Assembly (NCBI RefSeq): GCF_040183065.1
Contig: NC_091120.1
Coordinates: 188,659,627 to 188,723,626, forward strand
Reading direction: 5' to 3'
DNA length: 64,000 nt
Source: Periplaneta americana
Taxonomy: Eukaryota > Arthropoda > Insecta > Blattodea > Blattidae
The notes beneath the pieces are model-generated. The model was not told the DNA's origin. It ran no database searches and worked only from the letters and a program-made list of their open reading frames with translations. The translations under genes were made by a program, and so were the position numbers. Of this stretch, positions 54,394 to 64,000 are shown piece by piece (position 1 is the first letter of the stretch; every line of letters begins with the position of its first letter).

Positions 54394-55597
54394 CAGGGTC
54401 ATCATTTTATTTTTACTTAAATTTTTATTGTACCTGAGTTTTTGAATGTACTTCACTCCCACCCCTTCTACTAATGAAGTTCAACGGTCCTCAACACAGA
54501 ACCAAGGCCGCATATACAGTCATAGTAGCCTTACGGTCATAGTAAACAGTACGTTTCAAAAATATGTTCGCGTTTTCCAGTGATTAATGAAGTTCAACCG
54601 TCCTCCACACAGAACCAAGGCCGCATATACAGTCATAGTAGCCTTACGGTCATAGTAAACAGTACGTTCCAAAAATATGTTCACGTTTTCCAGTAACGAA
54701 AGAGCTTTCATTATTGAATCATTTTCGCACAGGTACTGTCGTCCATTTGCCTACGTCGTATCCCGGTTTCCCCCACCAGCTTTTATTCGCCAGTTAGTGG
54801 CTGGGCTGTCTTAGCTCTTTTCTGAGGACATTAATTTCTGTTAGGAATTGGACTTCTACGTAATATTATACAATTGTATAAAATAACTTAAATAAAAGGG
54901 CCTCGTTCAATACTTAACTGTCACGTGATTTCCTCCCTTTCTACGACCCTACTTGGACGGACAGTAGATAGTATGTCTGAGTAATTTTATCTTTTCGGAT
55001 CTGGCAGAAGTGAAGATTGAATTTACAGTATGTAAATACTGTACTCTTTTAAAGAGTAGGTACAGAATTATTTCAACATGAGTTACTAGTACGAAGGACG
55101 AAACTGGTAATTGGGATTAGGTACAATAGTCTATAGTGCGATAATATGCACATTAGAACTGAAGCCTGTATCGAAATGAACGGCCACCATTTTCAAAAAT
55201 GTGTTTAAATATCCATATTATGATTATTTTTCAATTTAACTTCATTCTCTATATTGTACGCTAATGTACTGTAGACAGTATAATATACACTGCATAATGA
55301 ATACATCCGCATGGACAGCTCAGTTCGTGAGTAAAACACTCATTGTTAATACAGTACTGTATTTTGATTAAACAAAAACCTAATGAAAATGGTCAAACTC
55401 AAAAGCGCAATATTTCCTAGTTTACGTAAATGGTTAAACTACTTTTCTTCCCTCCTATACCTAGTAAAGTAATTTGTTTGTATATTACGCCAGTATCATC
55501 GAACTCCTGTTGTGGAAGGGGGTAGCAAACGGCGTTGATCGAGAGGTATAGGCAAATTAATATTAAAAATGTTAGTAAAAATAAAATGATGTCCCTG
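54394..55597. mobile_element. TA-flanked TIR element, copy 2 of CAGGGACATCATTTTA family
   Basis: Ends cagggtcatcattttatttt and inverse of cagggacatcattttatttt, TA on both sides (54392-54393, 55598-55599). It is the inverse-orientation homologue of 31428-32403, longer by a 113-bp tandem duplication at 54472-54697 (units with aaccaaggccgcatatacag and cattacggtcatagtaaac-like blocks). Confidence 0.9.
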
Positions 55598-55675
55598 TAT
55601 AATCGTTTTTGTTACAATGTTGAAATTGGAATTGTAGCAATGGGTTGCACATGACTTTCAGTACGACCCTCTGTA

Positions 55676-56108
55676 TAGAAAATAAAATAAATTAAAAGTA
55701 AATATAAATATAAGTATAAAAGACATACTCAACTGTCATATTCTCACCGTAGTCTGATAAACGTAATGAAACAACGTTGACATAGTAAATCCCTGTTATA
55801 GTTGTATGCCGATTGTGACTGCTGTCTGGCTCCGAATCTCGTATAGGCTACATAGGAATACGGACATGGGCAGCAGTGCATATTCTGAGCGCTCATTTCT
55901 AAACAACAGTACATATGAACTAGTTTATTTATGAAAGGCTTTGTTTGGTTTCGTGAAATTATGAATGATAATAACTAGGAAATTTCTATTCGAGCTGGAT
56001 ACATTTAACGTTTGGTTATATTTGTTATATGATGAACTGTTTTGTTTAAAGCATTGGTAAAGTTTCTGACAAACATAATGAAACAATGTTGGCTTTTATT
56101 TGTTGTTA
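55676..56108. other. No gene; diverged local repeats
   Basis: Blocks cgaatctcgtataggcta and attttgtttaaa occur both here (about 55831, 56037) and after the next transposon (about 57441, 57381), so the transposon at 56111-57369 inserted into an old duplicated region. Confidence 0.5.
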
Positions 56109-56226
56109 TACAGAGTGATTTATATAGAACTGACACATTTCTTTCATTAATTGTTTCAAAACGAATTGTGCTAGCGACAACTTATTATACCTAAAATGTA
56201 GAGGAATTTTGGGAGATTATTTAGCT

Positions 56227-56730
56227 CTATAGCAAATGTTGAAAATGTCCTCCACCCTGTATAAGGCACAACTCAACACGTCGTTCCATGTTACTGGCCA
56301 CTCGTTGGAGGACTCTGTTGTCAATAGCTTGAATCTCCTGTGTGATGTTGTGCTTCAGATCGTCCAATGTCTGGGGACGTGTGACGTAAACCCTGTCTTT
56401 TAAGTAACCCCATAGAAAGAAGTCCGGCGTTGTCAAATCCGGAGATCTCGGTGGCCACAGGTTCCTGGAAATTATTCGGTCGTCAAAGAAACTTGCTCTT
56501 ACGCCAACAACAACCGTGGGAAGCTTAGATGAACGATGCTTGCCCTTTTCACTCACCAGAGATCCAGTTGTTTCCAATTTGTTTACCAGTCCCAGTATTG
56601 TGTTTCTTTTGGGAGGATTGCGAACTCCAAATTCTCTCTGGTATGCCCTTTGAGTAGCTGTAATTGAATTCGTAATCCAGTATTGCTTCACAAGGAAGAG
56701 TCGTTGATTTAATGTGTACTGCATTTTCAT
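56227..56730 (-). CDS. Internally deleted mariner-type transposase, uninterrupted ORF
   Basis: The frame is open from 56808 to 56227 (193 codons). The family-like start is the MKMQYTLNQRLFLVKQYW methionine at 56730, giving about 167 residues. The first part is the HTH (ITATQRAYQREFGVRNPPKR, NTILGLVNKLETTGSLVSEK). It joins in frame to the C-terminal catalytic part (RIISRNLWPPRSPDLTTPDF, FLWGYLKDRVY), which holds the third catalytic Asp in RSPDLT. The first two catalytic acids are missing. The protein would keep DNA binding but not catalysis. By analogy with deleted transposases such as KP of the P element, it could act as a repressor, but this is inference. It is flanked by intact TIRs and could be mobilised in trans. 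Confidence 0.75.
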   Translation of the reverse strand: MKMQYTLNQRLFLVKQYWITNSITATQRAYQREFGVRNPPKRNTILGLVNKLETTGSLVSEKGKHRSSKLPTVVVGVRASFFDDRIISRNLWPPRSPDLTTPDFFLWGYLKDRVYVTRPQTLDDLKHNITQEIQAIDNRVLQRVASNMERRVELCLIQGGGHFQHLL

Positions 56731-56797
56731 GTTGACATAAAATGTCGAAAACAGCTGCCAACAATAGGAATAAAACATAAACATCTGCGCATCTAGT

Positions 56798-57307
56798 GCT
56801 GCCAACAATAGGAATCAAACATGAACATCTGCGCATCTAGTGACAAGGAATCGAAACTCCAGAACATTCTGCTTAATTTGGTGCTAAAATTGGGTCAGTG
56901 CTGCCAACAATAGGAATAAAACATAAACATCTGCGCATCTAGTGACAAGGAATCGAAACTCCAGAACATTCTGCTTAATTTGGTGCTAAAATTGGGTCAG
57001 TGCTGCCAACAATAGGAATAAAACATAAACATCTGCGCATCTAGTGACAAGGAATCGAAACTCCAGAACATTCTGCTTAATTTGGTGCTAAAATTGGGTC
57101 AGTGCTGCCAACAATAGGAATAAAACATAAACATCTGCGCATCTAGTGACAAGGAATCGAAACTCCAGAACATTCTGCTTAATTTGGTGCTAAAATTGGG
57201 TCAGTGCTGCCAACAATAGGAATAAAACATAAACATCTGCGCATCTAGTGACAAGGAATCGAAACTCCAGAACATTCTGCTTAATTTGGTGCTAAAATTG
57301 GGTCAGT
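56798..57307. repeat. Five near-identical 102-bp tandem repeats
   Basis: Units begin gctgccaacaataggaataa at about 56798, 56900, 57002, 57104 and 57206, with a partial unit at 56754. Each has ctgcgcatctagtgacaagg and attctgcttaatttggtgct. They lie upstream of the transposase start on the minus strand, so they may be a multiplied promoter or leader. Near-identity implies recent expansion. Confidence 0.95.
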
Positions 57308-57561
57308 GAATGAATTTCCAACGGAATAATTAAAGAAAGAAATGTGTCAGTTCTATATAAATCACTCTGTATGATGAAGTATTTTGTTTAAAACTCTGTT
57401 AAAGTTGGTAAGACGATTGTCACTGCCGTTTGGATCCGAATCTCGTATAGGCTATGTACGAATACGAATTTAGACGGTTCTGCGTTCATTTTGTTTAAAA
57501 GCCTCTAAAGGTTGCCATGACAATAAGTTAATTTTTCAGTCTATGCCGCTAAAGTTCAAGC

Positions 57562-58310
57562 CGGCGAATAGGGATTATAAAGAATGGACACTTCTCGTCG
57601 GTACCTTTGATGTAGCCGGACTGATTTCAATGACCATCAAGCCAGCTAGAGCGTGAGATTCTGCTTTCTCCCTAGAGTTGGCGCTGACATCACACTAGCT
57701 AGCAGTCGACACAGTGGAAATATAACACATATTATAATTAATACATCTAGGTACCTTATGTACTCAAATAAAATAAATTGGATCCATAAAATAATAAATC
57801 CGTCATTAACTGTAATGTCTAGACTCTAGAGTTCCTTTATAATGAGAGTTGAGACGTTGACCCCAACAAAAATTAAAATATTTAATGATTTGATAGCGCT
57901 GAAAATGGAAAAACAAAACTCTTATGAGAAGTAAAACCATATACCTATATTATATTATATACAAATATTAAACGAATTTGATACATAATTTTATATTGTA
58001 TTATATTATTTTATAATATAATTTATTATATCTGAAATATAAAAAAAAATATTATTACAACTAGTTCGTCACTGAGAAATAAGGAAAAGCTGTTAACTTG
58101 AATTTATTTGAAGCAAAGCGTTACTGGATTATGCAATAAGGTAGGCGATGTTTGAATCCTGTGTCTCAACTCTATTCTCAATTATTATCTTAGCCTATGC
58201 TCGATTACACTAACCTCTAGCGCTTGAAAGTAGAACTAAACGCTGGCGTACAGAGAAACAAAACACAGGAAAATTCGCTCAGTGTCCATTCTTTATAATC
58301 CCTATTCGCT
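57562..58310. mobile_element. TIR element with exact 8-bp TSD, GCGAATAGGG ends
   Basis: The left cggcgaatagggattataaa and the inverse of the right end (agcgaatagggattataaag) share at least 28 bp including gaatggacact. The 8-bp duplication gttcaagc is exact (57554-57561, 58311-58318). 749 bp, no coding sequence. The 8-bp duplication fits hAT, P or Merlin, but the termini do not match the usual hAT CAGNG, so the class is open. Confidence 0.85.
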
Positions 58311-58390
58311 GTTCAAGCTTTCGAACTGATAACAGTCCGAAAAGCAACTATTGTATTTTAGAGAGCATATACTAAAAAGTAATTTTCCCT

Positions 58391-58393
<3 letters not shown>

Positions 58394-58440
<47 letters not shown>

Positions 58441-59300
58441 TTATTTATACTAGCAGAGTTAAGGTCATAGGGCCTTCTCTTACACTCTACCAGGTCACAA
58501 AGTATACAAGCAGTGAAAATTTAACAAAAGTTAAAGAACAGAATACTAACATATTACAAGAAAAATAATAGCATAACAAAATCGACACTAAACAACATGA
58601 AAATAATACCATAATAGAAAAAAGAAAGTAAAATACAGATCTAAAGATTGGAATATTATAAAAGCAACTCAGTTAGTAGAAATAGACGAGTTAATAGGGA
58701 AAACGTAAACCAGAACACAACAAATGGAATGTAATAAAATAATAAAAAAGAAGAAAAATGCGAAAATTAAATAAAATCCACAATAAAAAGTGTTTCTAAT
58801 AAATTCATCTGGTGATCAAGAGAACAAAAAAGATGGGGAGGGGGAAGGAAGGAAAATATATTTCTTACAAAACTATCGCAGATAAAAGGGCTTATAATTG
58901 AGAGGAATCAGAATTGAAAAAATGTAATTTATATTTGTCTTATATTTGATGCTTGATATAAGTTGCTCTAATTTCTAAGGATGTGAGTGCTCGATAATTC
59001 AGAACTTACAGCAAATACAGAAAGGATATTAAATGAAGAATTGCAAGGTATATGGGCTTGACCTCATTAGGACTCCTGTGCAAAGGAGAAAAAAATACTA
59101 GAAATAGACATTAATAGCATGTAGGCAATTGTCATTGAATACTGAGATATGAAGAGACTGCAGATTTTATGTCTGGTAATAAATTTAATGTTTATGTACT
59201 CGGAGAGAGTTGATGGTTGGTGAAGCCGTTACAGATGAAGCCGTTGTTTTGGCCATTTTGTTGCGTCCTTGGAAAGTTTAAATTAAGCAGCAGACATTTA
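58394..59300 (-). mobile_element. LINE 3' UTR copy with AAT (ATT sense) tail
   Basis: Minus strand. AAT tract 58394-58440, then the ctagcagagttaaggtcata + gggccttctct block shared with 46463-46510, then about 800 bp of A-rich sequence without a clear RT frame. The extent to the right is approximate. Confidence 0.6.
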
Positions 59301-59570
59301 TTAAACTCCTGATATTCTGAAGTCAAGTCTTGTTTGACTGACACACAGAGTAAAACCACAGGTGGGTAAAGTCGGTTTTAAATGCAGTAGGTTTCCATTT
59401 ATTTTATTATTTTTTCGTAAAGGAGAGAGTGACTAAAACTGTTTTTTGAATGACCGAGAAAACGCATAGATTATTGAAAGACTTGTGGTATACTCAATTT
59501 CTAATGACGTGTGAGAAGTCATAGTGTTTCGAAGGTTAATCATTGTCCTCAAGTAGAGGGGAGTTCGTTG

Positions 59571-59571
<1 letters not shown>

Positions 59572-59611
<40 letters not shown>

Positions 59612-59612
59612 C
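59572..59612. repeat. (ATT)n microsatellite
   Basis: About 14 ATT units. It accounts for the poly-Tyr and poly-Ile stretches of the overlapping ORFs at 59511-59729 and 59543-59926. Confidence 0.9.
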
Positions 59613-59845
59613 TTTACATGCGAAAGTTTTTCGCTACAAAACAATATTATGCCAGATTACTCCATCCAAACAAACATTTCTTCGATAAATTATATTATTT
59701 CTGTTGTTTACATTTTTTTTTCTGTATAGTCTATTCTAAATATCTCATTCTTCCCGGAAGTTTTTCTTCTATTACTTCTTTTCCTTTTTGGTTACGCTTT
59801 CATCACATGACCTGTCTATTAATTGCGTTGCTTTTATTTTTGAAG

Positions 59846-59926
59846 GTAGACGAGACCACAGAAATAACCCAAGCAGAAAGAGAATATATAGAAAATCAGA
59901 TACAGGAATTGCAACCATTTACATAG
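59846..59926 (+). CDS. Candidate terminal exon of an unknown gene
   Basis: After a pyrimidine-rich acceptor (gcttttatttttgaag) the frame reads VDETTEITQAEREYIENQIQ + ELQPFT and a stop. The sequence is acidic and helical, like a C-terminal tail, and unlike the surrounding repeats. Orientation matches the PDZ gene at 5036, but any link is speculative. No poly(A) signal is evident right after it, and a LINE begins 40 bp downstream. Confidence 0.25.
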   Translation, partial: VDETTEITQAEREYIENQIQELQPFT

Positions 59927-59967
59927 GTAATATCACAGTTCAGTTTTCACCACTTTTAACTATGATA

Positions 59968-60385
59968 CTTACTGGCTTTAAGGAACCCAGAGGTTCATTG
60001 CCGCCCTCACATAAGCCCGCCATTGGTCCCTATCCTGAGCAAGATTAATCCAGTCTGTACCATCATATCCCACCTCCCTCAAATCCATTTTAATATCTTC
60101 CCATCTACGTCTCGGCCTCCCCAAAGGTCTTTTTCCCTCCGGCCTCCCAACTAACACTCTATATGCATTTCTGGATTCACCCATACGTGCTACATGCCCT
60201 GCCCATCTCAAACGTCTGGATTTTATGTTCCTAATTATGTCAGGTGAAGTATACAATGCGTGCAGCTCTGCGTTGTTTAACTTTCTCCATTCTCCTGTAA
60301 CTTCATCCCTCTTAGCCCCAAATATTTTTCTAAGAACCTTATTCTCAAACACCCTTAATCTCTGTTCCTCTCTCAAAGTATAGAT
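59968..60385 (-). mobile_element. RTE-like LINE 3' fragment
   Basis: The minus ORF at 59978-60376 reads MREEQRLRVFENKVLRKIFG, NAELHALYTSPDIIRNIKSR, VGRPEGKRPLGRPRRRWED to DQWRAYVRAAMNLWVP. A one-codon deletion after RRRWED removes Asn. The 5' truncation is at 60385. The sense 3' end is ttccttaaagccagtaagta on the minus strand. Confidence 0.9.
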
Positions 60386-61150
60386 GGGAAAATATGCAAT
60401 GCATTAGCCAAGTCATCCAATATGAAGTGCTACATTTGTGGTGCAAAAATTTCACAAATTAATAATCTTGAATTTTTACAACAGTCAGAAGATACCTCCA
60501 ATTTTGTCTTTGGATTATTAATTCTACATGCACATATAAGGTTTTTGAATGCATACTACATGTATCTTACCGACTTTTCGGACCAAGCGACAAACCTTTC
60601 ACAGCGACAAAATGGAAAGTCTTGAAATTCACTGTGCGTACCATATACCGTTCAACTGTGTTTAGGTTCCTTCTAACTATGTTGCGAACGGAATTTACTG
60701 TGTGATGCAGCATGATTGACATAACTAGTTAGGCTTGAAATGGACTATTAGGACTCCGTTACTCAGAATGTATGGAAGTCTGTACAGTGTTTGTAAGATT
60801 AATCTCTGGCTTCACTGGAATGTACATTCATATAACATTAACAGTCTCTAAGTATAGACTATTGGCAGAGTCTATATTTGAAGACTGTAAATAAATAGAA
60901 AACCCCGATGTAATGATGTTATGTAAGTTATGAAAGACAGAATAGTGTGTTCATTCCGAAGGTTATAGCAGAGAAGAGGCTCTTACTAGTTGGTAGATGC
61001 GCAATTTCTCATCATTCCAGCGCGTTATAATCGTTGCGGAATTTCTCGTTTGGTTACTTTGTGATCGCCACCTATCAACCATGTCAAATGTCAACAACGA
61101 TATTCGCAGGGGGAACTTCTGCACCTTTCCAAACGCGGCGGGCCAGCGGT
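60386..61150. other. No gene recognised
   Basis: The plus ORF at 60422-60625 begins MKCYICGAKISQINNLEFLQ, with a C-x2-C pair, and ends SQRQNGKS. A single C-x2-C near the start hints at a zinc-binding transposase N-terminus (THAP- or Merlin-like), but the rest is not recognisable. No TIRs found. Confidence 0.3.
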
Positions 61151-61164
61151 GTGCATTGCTCTTA

Positions 61165-62253
61165 CTGGCTTTTAAGGAACCCGCAGGTTCATTGCCGCCC
61201 TCACATAAGCCCGCCATTGGTCCCTATCCTGAGCAAGATTAATTCAGTCTTTATCATCATATCCCACCTCCCTCAAATCCATTTTAATGTTATCTTCCCA
61301 CCTACGACTCGGCCTCCCCAAAGGTCTTTTTCCCTCCGGGCTCCCAACTAACACACTATATGCATTTCTGGATTCGCCTATACGTGCTACATGTCCTGCC
61401 CATCTCAAACGTCTGGATTTAATCTTCCTAATTATGTCAGGTGAAGAATACAATGCGTGCAGCTCTGCGTTATGTAAATTTCTCCATTCTCCTGTAACTT
61501 CATCCCTCTTAGCCCCAATATTTTCCTAAGAACCTTATTCTCAAAAACCCTCAATCTCTGTTCCTCTCTCAAAGTGAGAGTCCAAGTTTCACAACCATAC
61601 AGAACAACCGGTAATATAACTGTTTTATAAATTCTAACTTTCAGATTTTTTTGACAGAAGACAAGATGGTAAAAGCTTCTCAACCGAATAATAATACGCA
61701 TTTCCCATATTTATTCTGCGTTTAATTTCCTCCCGAGTGTCATTTATATTTGTTACTGTTGCTCCAAGATATTTGAATTTTTCCACCTCTTCAAAAGATA
61801 AATCTCCAATTTTTATAGTTCCATTTCGTACAATATTCTGGTCACGAGACATAATCATATACTTAGTCTTTTCGGGATTTACTCCCAACCCTATCGCTTT
61901 ACTTGCTTCAACTAGAATTTCCGCGTTTTCCCTAATCGTTTGTGGATTTTCCCCTAGCATATCCGCATAGACAAGAAGCTGATGTAACCCATTCAACTCC
62001 AAACCCTGTCTATTATCCTGAACGTTCCTAATGGTTCCGAGGCTTACTGTTAGGTTTCGTAACAAGCTGTTTTTTACGGTGATGGGTTGTTAGCCCTTCG
62101 CCCAACCCCCAAGCTGGAGGACCACCCCTTATCGGCTGTCCTCGACTGCTTATTCAATATATTCGCAGCTACCCTCCATATCTGGAGGCTGTCTCCTCTA
62201 CCCGCGACCTGAGGACGCGCCATGCCGTGGTGATAGGGACCCACAATACATGG
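61165..62253 (-). mobile_element. RTE-like LINE with 5' UTR fused to 3' RT half, 14-bp TSD
   Basis: The 14-bp duplication gtgcattgctctta (61151-61164, 62254-62267) flanks it. On the minus strand it starts with a GC-rich 5' region (62066-62253: tggcgcgtcctcaggtcgcg, gcggggttgggcgaaggg-like) that is absent from the other four copies. It then joins the RT at [20 protein letters not shown] (61970) and runs to the usual C-terminus. So it has both ends, but the endonuclease and RT fingers are deleted. The YADDVNML box has lost three residues (now YADML), removing a catalytic Asp. Confidence 0.85.
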
Positions 62254-62267
62254 GTGCATTGCTCTTA

Positions 62268-62578
62268 GCATTTTAAAACGAAGACGGTCCAATTAAAATG
62301 TAGAGTTCGCCTATTTTTAATTAAGAAATTACCTGTCCTGGAGATACAGAATTTCACACCTAATCTTGCGTTGAAATCTCCCAGAAACAGGTGCCGCAAT
62401 TTGGTGAGCATGCTGTAAAGTTAAGGGTTGCATAATGATATGAGGTAGGTGACACATTCTTTCTCAAATAAATGTAATTTCTAATTCTTGGAAACAGTGA
62501 TCTAACAAAGTGTATGCATTTGTTTACATAAAATATTCATCTATGCAGTTTGTAATCTTATTAATTCTTGTTTTCGAA
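62268..62578. other. No gene recognised
   Basis: AT-rich stretch between two LINE copies. No supported ORF or inverted ends. Confidence 0.4.
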
Positions 62579-63270
62579 GTATGTATGTATGTATGTATGT
62601 ATGTGTGTGTGTGTATTAACACTACAATTGGGTATACACCCGGTGGCAGTGATATATAATATACAATAATTACAATTACATGAAATAAAATAAAATAAAC
62701 GTAAATGAAATAAAATAAAATGAACCTAAATCTATAAATAGTAGATGCAATAAACCTAGAACCTTAAATAAAAACTATTCTATAATAACGACGATAAGCA
62801 AAAGTAAATCTAACTTATAAGTACTTCTATTTCACCCAACTATTACCAATTTAAATAATTACATATCACCTTAATTAATTACATACCAACTTAATTACAT
62901 ATCATCTTAATTAATTACATATCAACTTAATTAATTACATATCAACTCAATTAGTTACATGACACAACTTAAATAATTACACTGCACTTACAATTAAATT
63001 TTCAGTCTAATCTTCTCAACCTTTCCTTAAATGTATTGATTTTAAGAGGACCACCCTGAAAGATTGCCGCAGGTAAGCTGTTCCAGTCTACTATTGTGCG
63101 GTTAACAAAGGAAAATTTTGCCACGTCCGTTCTTTGTTTTCTACATTTAAATTTCCTAATATGATCAGCCCAAATTTCTTTACTATACAGCACAGGTGGA
63201 ACTGCTAAGGTGTTGTTTGTTCCTTGTTTAACGTGGTTATATTTGATAATTTTTTCCAACATGTCCAATA
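62579..63270 (-). mobile_element. CR1-like LINE 3' end with ATGT/GT tail
   Basis: The minus ORF (63002-63268) reads VPPVLYSKEIWADHIRKFKC, RKQRTDVAKFSFVNRTIVDW, NSLPAAIFQGG and ends TFKERLRRLD, the C-terminal end of a CR1-type RT protein. The UTR (62615-63001) includes ~21-bp tandem units based on ttaattacatatcaac (62850-62960). The left end is a simple repeat (tatg)n(tg)n at 62579-62613, the likely 3' tail. The RT core is absent. Confidence 0.75.
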
Positions 63271-63410
63271 TATGTTGGTATTTAATTAGTTAAGTTTGGA
63301 TATCTTCTTCATCTACGTAAGATAATTAACACCTTAGTCCTAGTCACAAAACCGGATGAAATCACTATTAAAAAAAAACTTTTAAAATTAGTGTTTACTA
63401 CTATAACCCA

Positions 63411-63663
63411 GCCACCGGCGTAGCTCAATCGGCTGAGGCGCTTGTATGCCGATCCGGAATTGCGTTCGGGCGTGGGTTCGATTCTCACTTGGGCTGATTA
63501 CGTGCTTGGGGTTTTTCGGAGGTTTTCTCTAACTGTAGGACAAATGTCAGGTAGTCACTGGCGAATCCTCGGCCTCAACTCGCCAAATACCATCTCGCTA
63601 TCACCAATCCCATCGACGTTAAATAACAGCGTAGTTGATACGGCGTCTTTAAATAACCAACTA
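63411..63663 (+). mobile_element. tRNA-derived SINE, family 2
   Basis: Head gccaccggcgtagctcaatc + ggctgaggcgc, B box ggttcgattct, body with ggcgaatcctcggcctcaac and taccatctcgctatcaccaa, end cgtctttaaataaccaacta. Same family as 49239-49531 but without the AAT tail. Confidence 0.9.
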
Positions 63664-64000
63664 AAAAAACGCGCTTCAGTCAATTACGCAAACCCTGCAG
63701 TTTGGTATGTACTCACATTTCATTAAATTAATACGTTGTCGCATTGCTACGTCCACTCGTAAGATATCTACCACAGTAGCTCAGTGTGTAAATAGCTTTT
63801 CATAAAACGGACCTGAATTCGTCCAGTTGTAGTTTTTGTCTGGTTTGTATTGAAGTTATGGACTGGAGCATTAAAAGTCAAAAATGAATACCGATATCTG
63901 TTGTCGAACATCTAGAAATTATGGTATCGATCTGTCCATAGTTAAAACATTAATAAATGTACGGAAATTAATCTGATAAGGGGATTCTTCCACATTGTTA
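63664..64000. other. No gene recognised
   Basis: No supported ORF, repeat or inverted structure up to the window end. Confidence 0.4.

Larger units (their letters stand above)
52780..55673. mobile_element. Mariner element carrying two nested transposons
   Basis: The left end cgaggatcatactgaaagtc and the right end (inverse of cagagggtcgtactgaaagt) are inverted, flanked by TA (52778-52779, 55674-55675). Removing the hAT (53581-54361) and the TIR element (54394-55597) leaves about 0.9 kb, which is a mariner with a broken transposase on the minus strand. Confidence 0.85.
56111..57369. mobile_element. TA-flanked mariner-type element with ~35-bp TIRs
   Basis: Both ends carry cagagtgatttatatagaac + tgacacatttctttc, identical over at least 35 bp, flanked by TA (56109-56110, 57370-57371). 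It contains one uninterrupted internally deleted transposase ORF (minus) and five 102-bp tandem repeats between the ORF start and the right TIR. The near-identical TIRs suggest recent activity. Confidence 0.95.

Overview
The window is eukaryotic and almost certainly insect. It has spliced exons with GT-AG introns, long AT-rich non-coding stretches, AAT/ATT/CAT/TA microsatellites, tRNA-derived SINEs and a dense graveyard of LINEs and DNA transposons. I recognise the multi-copy LINE tail that contains the residues RRLRWAGHVARMGES and RPLGRPRRRWEDNIKMDLR from cockroach gene predictions. A blattodean such as Periplaneta is therefore my best guess, from memory and not from a search. Nothing suggests a prokaryotic or organellar origin.

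Only a few segments look like host genes. The clearest is a CISD2/mitoNEET-type CDGSH iron-sulfur protein gene on the minus strand. Three in-phase exons (4432-4528, 4158-4261, 3692-3811) encode the first 107 residues, and the last exon is not in the window. About 0.5 kb upstream and head to head, on the plus strand, lies a first exon (5036-5170) encoding half a PDZ domain. A possible second exon sits 10.7 kb downstream at 15842-15903. Weaker candidates are an ORF at 40532-40759 and a possible terminal exon at 59846-59926.

The rest is repeats, often nested. 1-2.5 kb: LINE tail, Merlin-like fragment, 5'-truncated Jockey-like LINE between 53-bp direct repeats, mariner-type fragment. 3.3-8 kb: small TIR elements in and around the host genes. 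8.2-9.9 kb: RNase H end of a LINE broken by a SINE, with a duplicated 3' end. 10.8-12.5 kb: CR1-like LINE. 12.7-14.6 kb: TA-flanked composite transposon. 15.9-16.6 kb: MULE-like element with triplicated subterminal motifs. 16.7-19.6 kb: old minisatellite split by a SINE, a MITE and a hAT. 19.8-23.5 kb: large 36/40-bp satellite with a higher-order pattern. 24.6-29.6 kb: pogo-like element, a 368-bp tandem duplication, an interspersed repeat called R here, a hAT-like element. 29.7-31.3 kb: satellite split by a Penelope-like pair of inverted ends with hammerhead-like cores. 31.4-37.2 kb: TIR element, RTE-like LINE, SINE-containing palindrome, third R copy. 37.8-43.1 kb: MITE turned into a 91-bp satellite, mariner/Harbinger nest, SINE-split mariner transposase, TIR-bounded polypurine tract. 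44-46.2 kb: hAT holding a Harbinger. 46.4-52.5 kb: LINEs, SINE and foldbacks. 52.8-55.7 kb: three-part mariner nest. 56.1-58.3 kb: deleted transposase with an uninterrupted ORF and 102-bp repeats, then a TIR element with 8-bp TSD. 58.4-64 kb: LINE ends and a SINE.

Most transposase and reverse transcriptase reading frames are frameshifted, truncated or missing catalytic residues, so they are annotated as pseudogenes. Exact target-site duplications support most insertion boundaries and give the insertion order.
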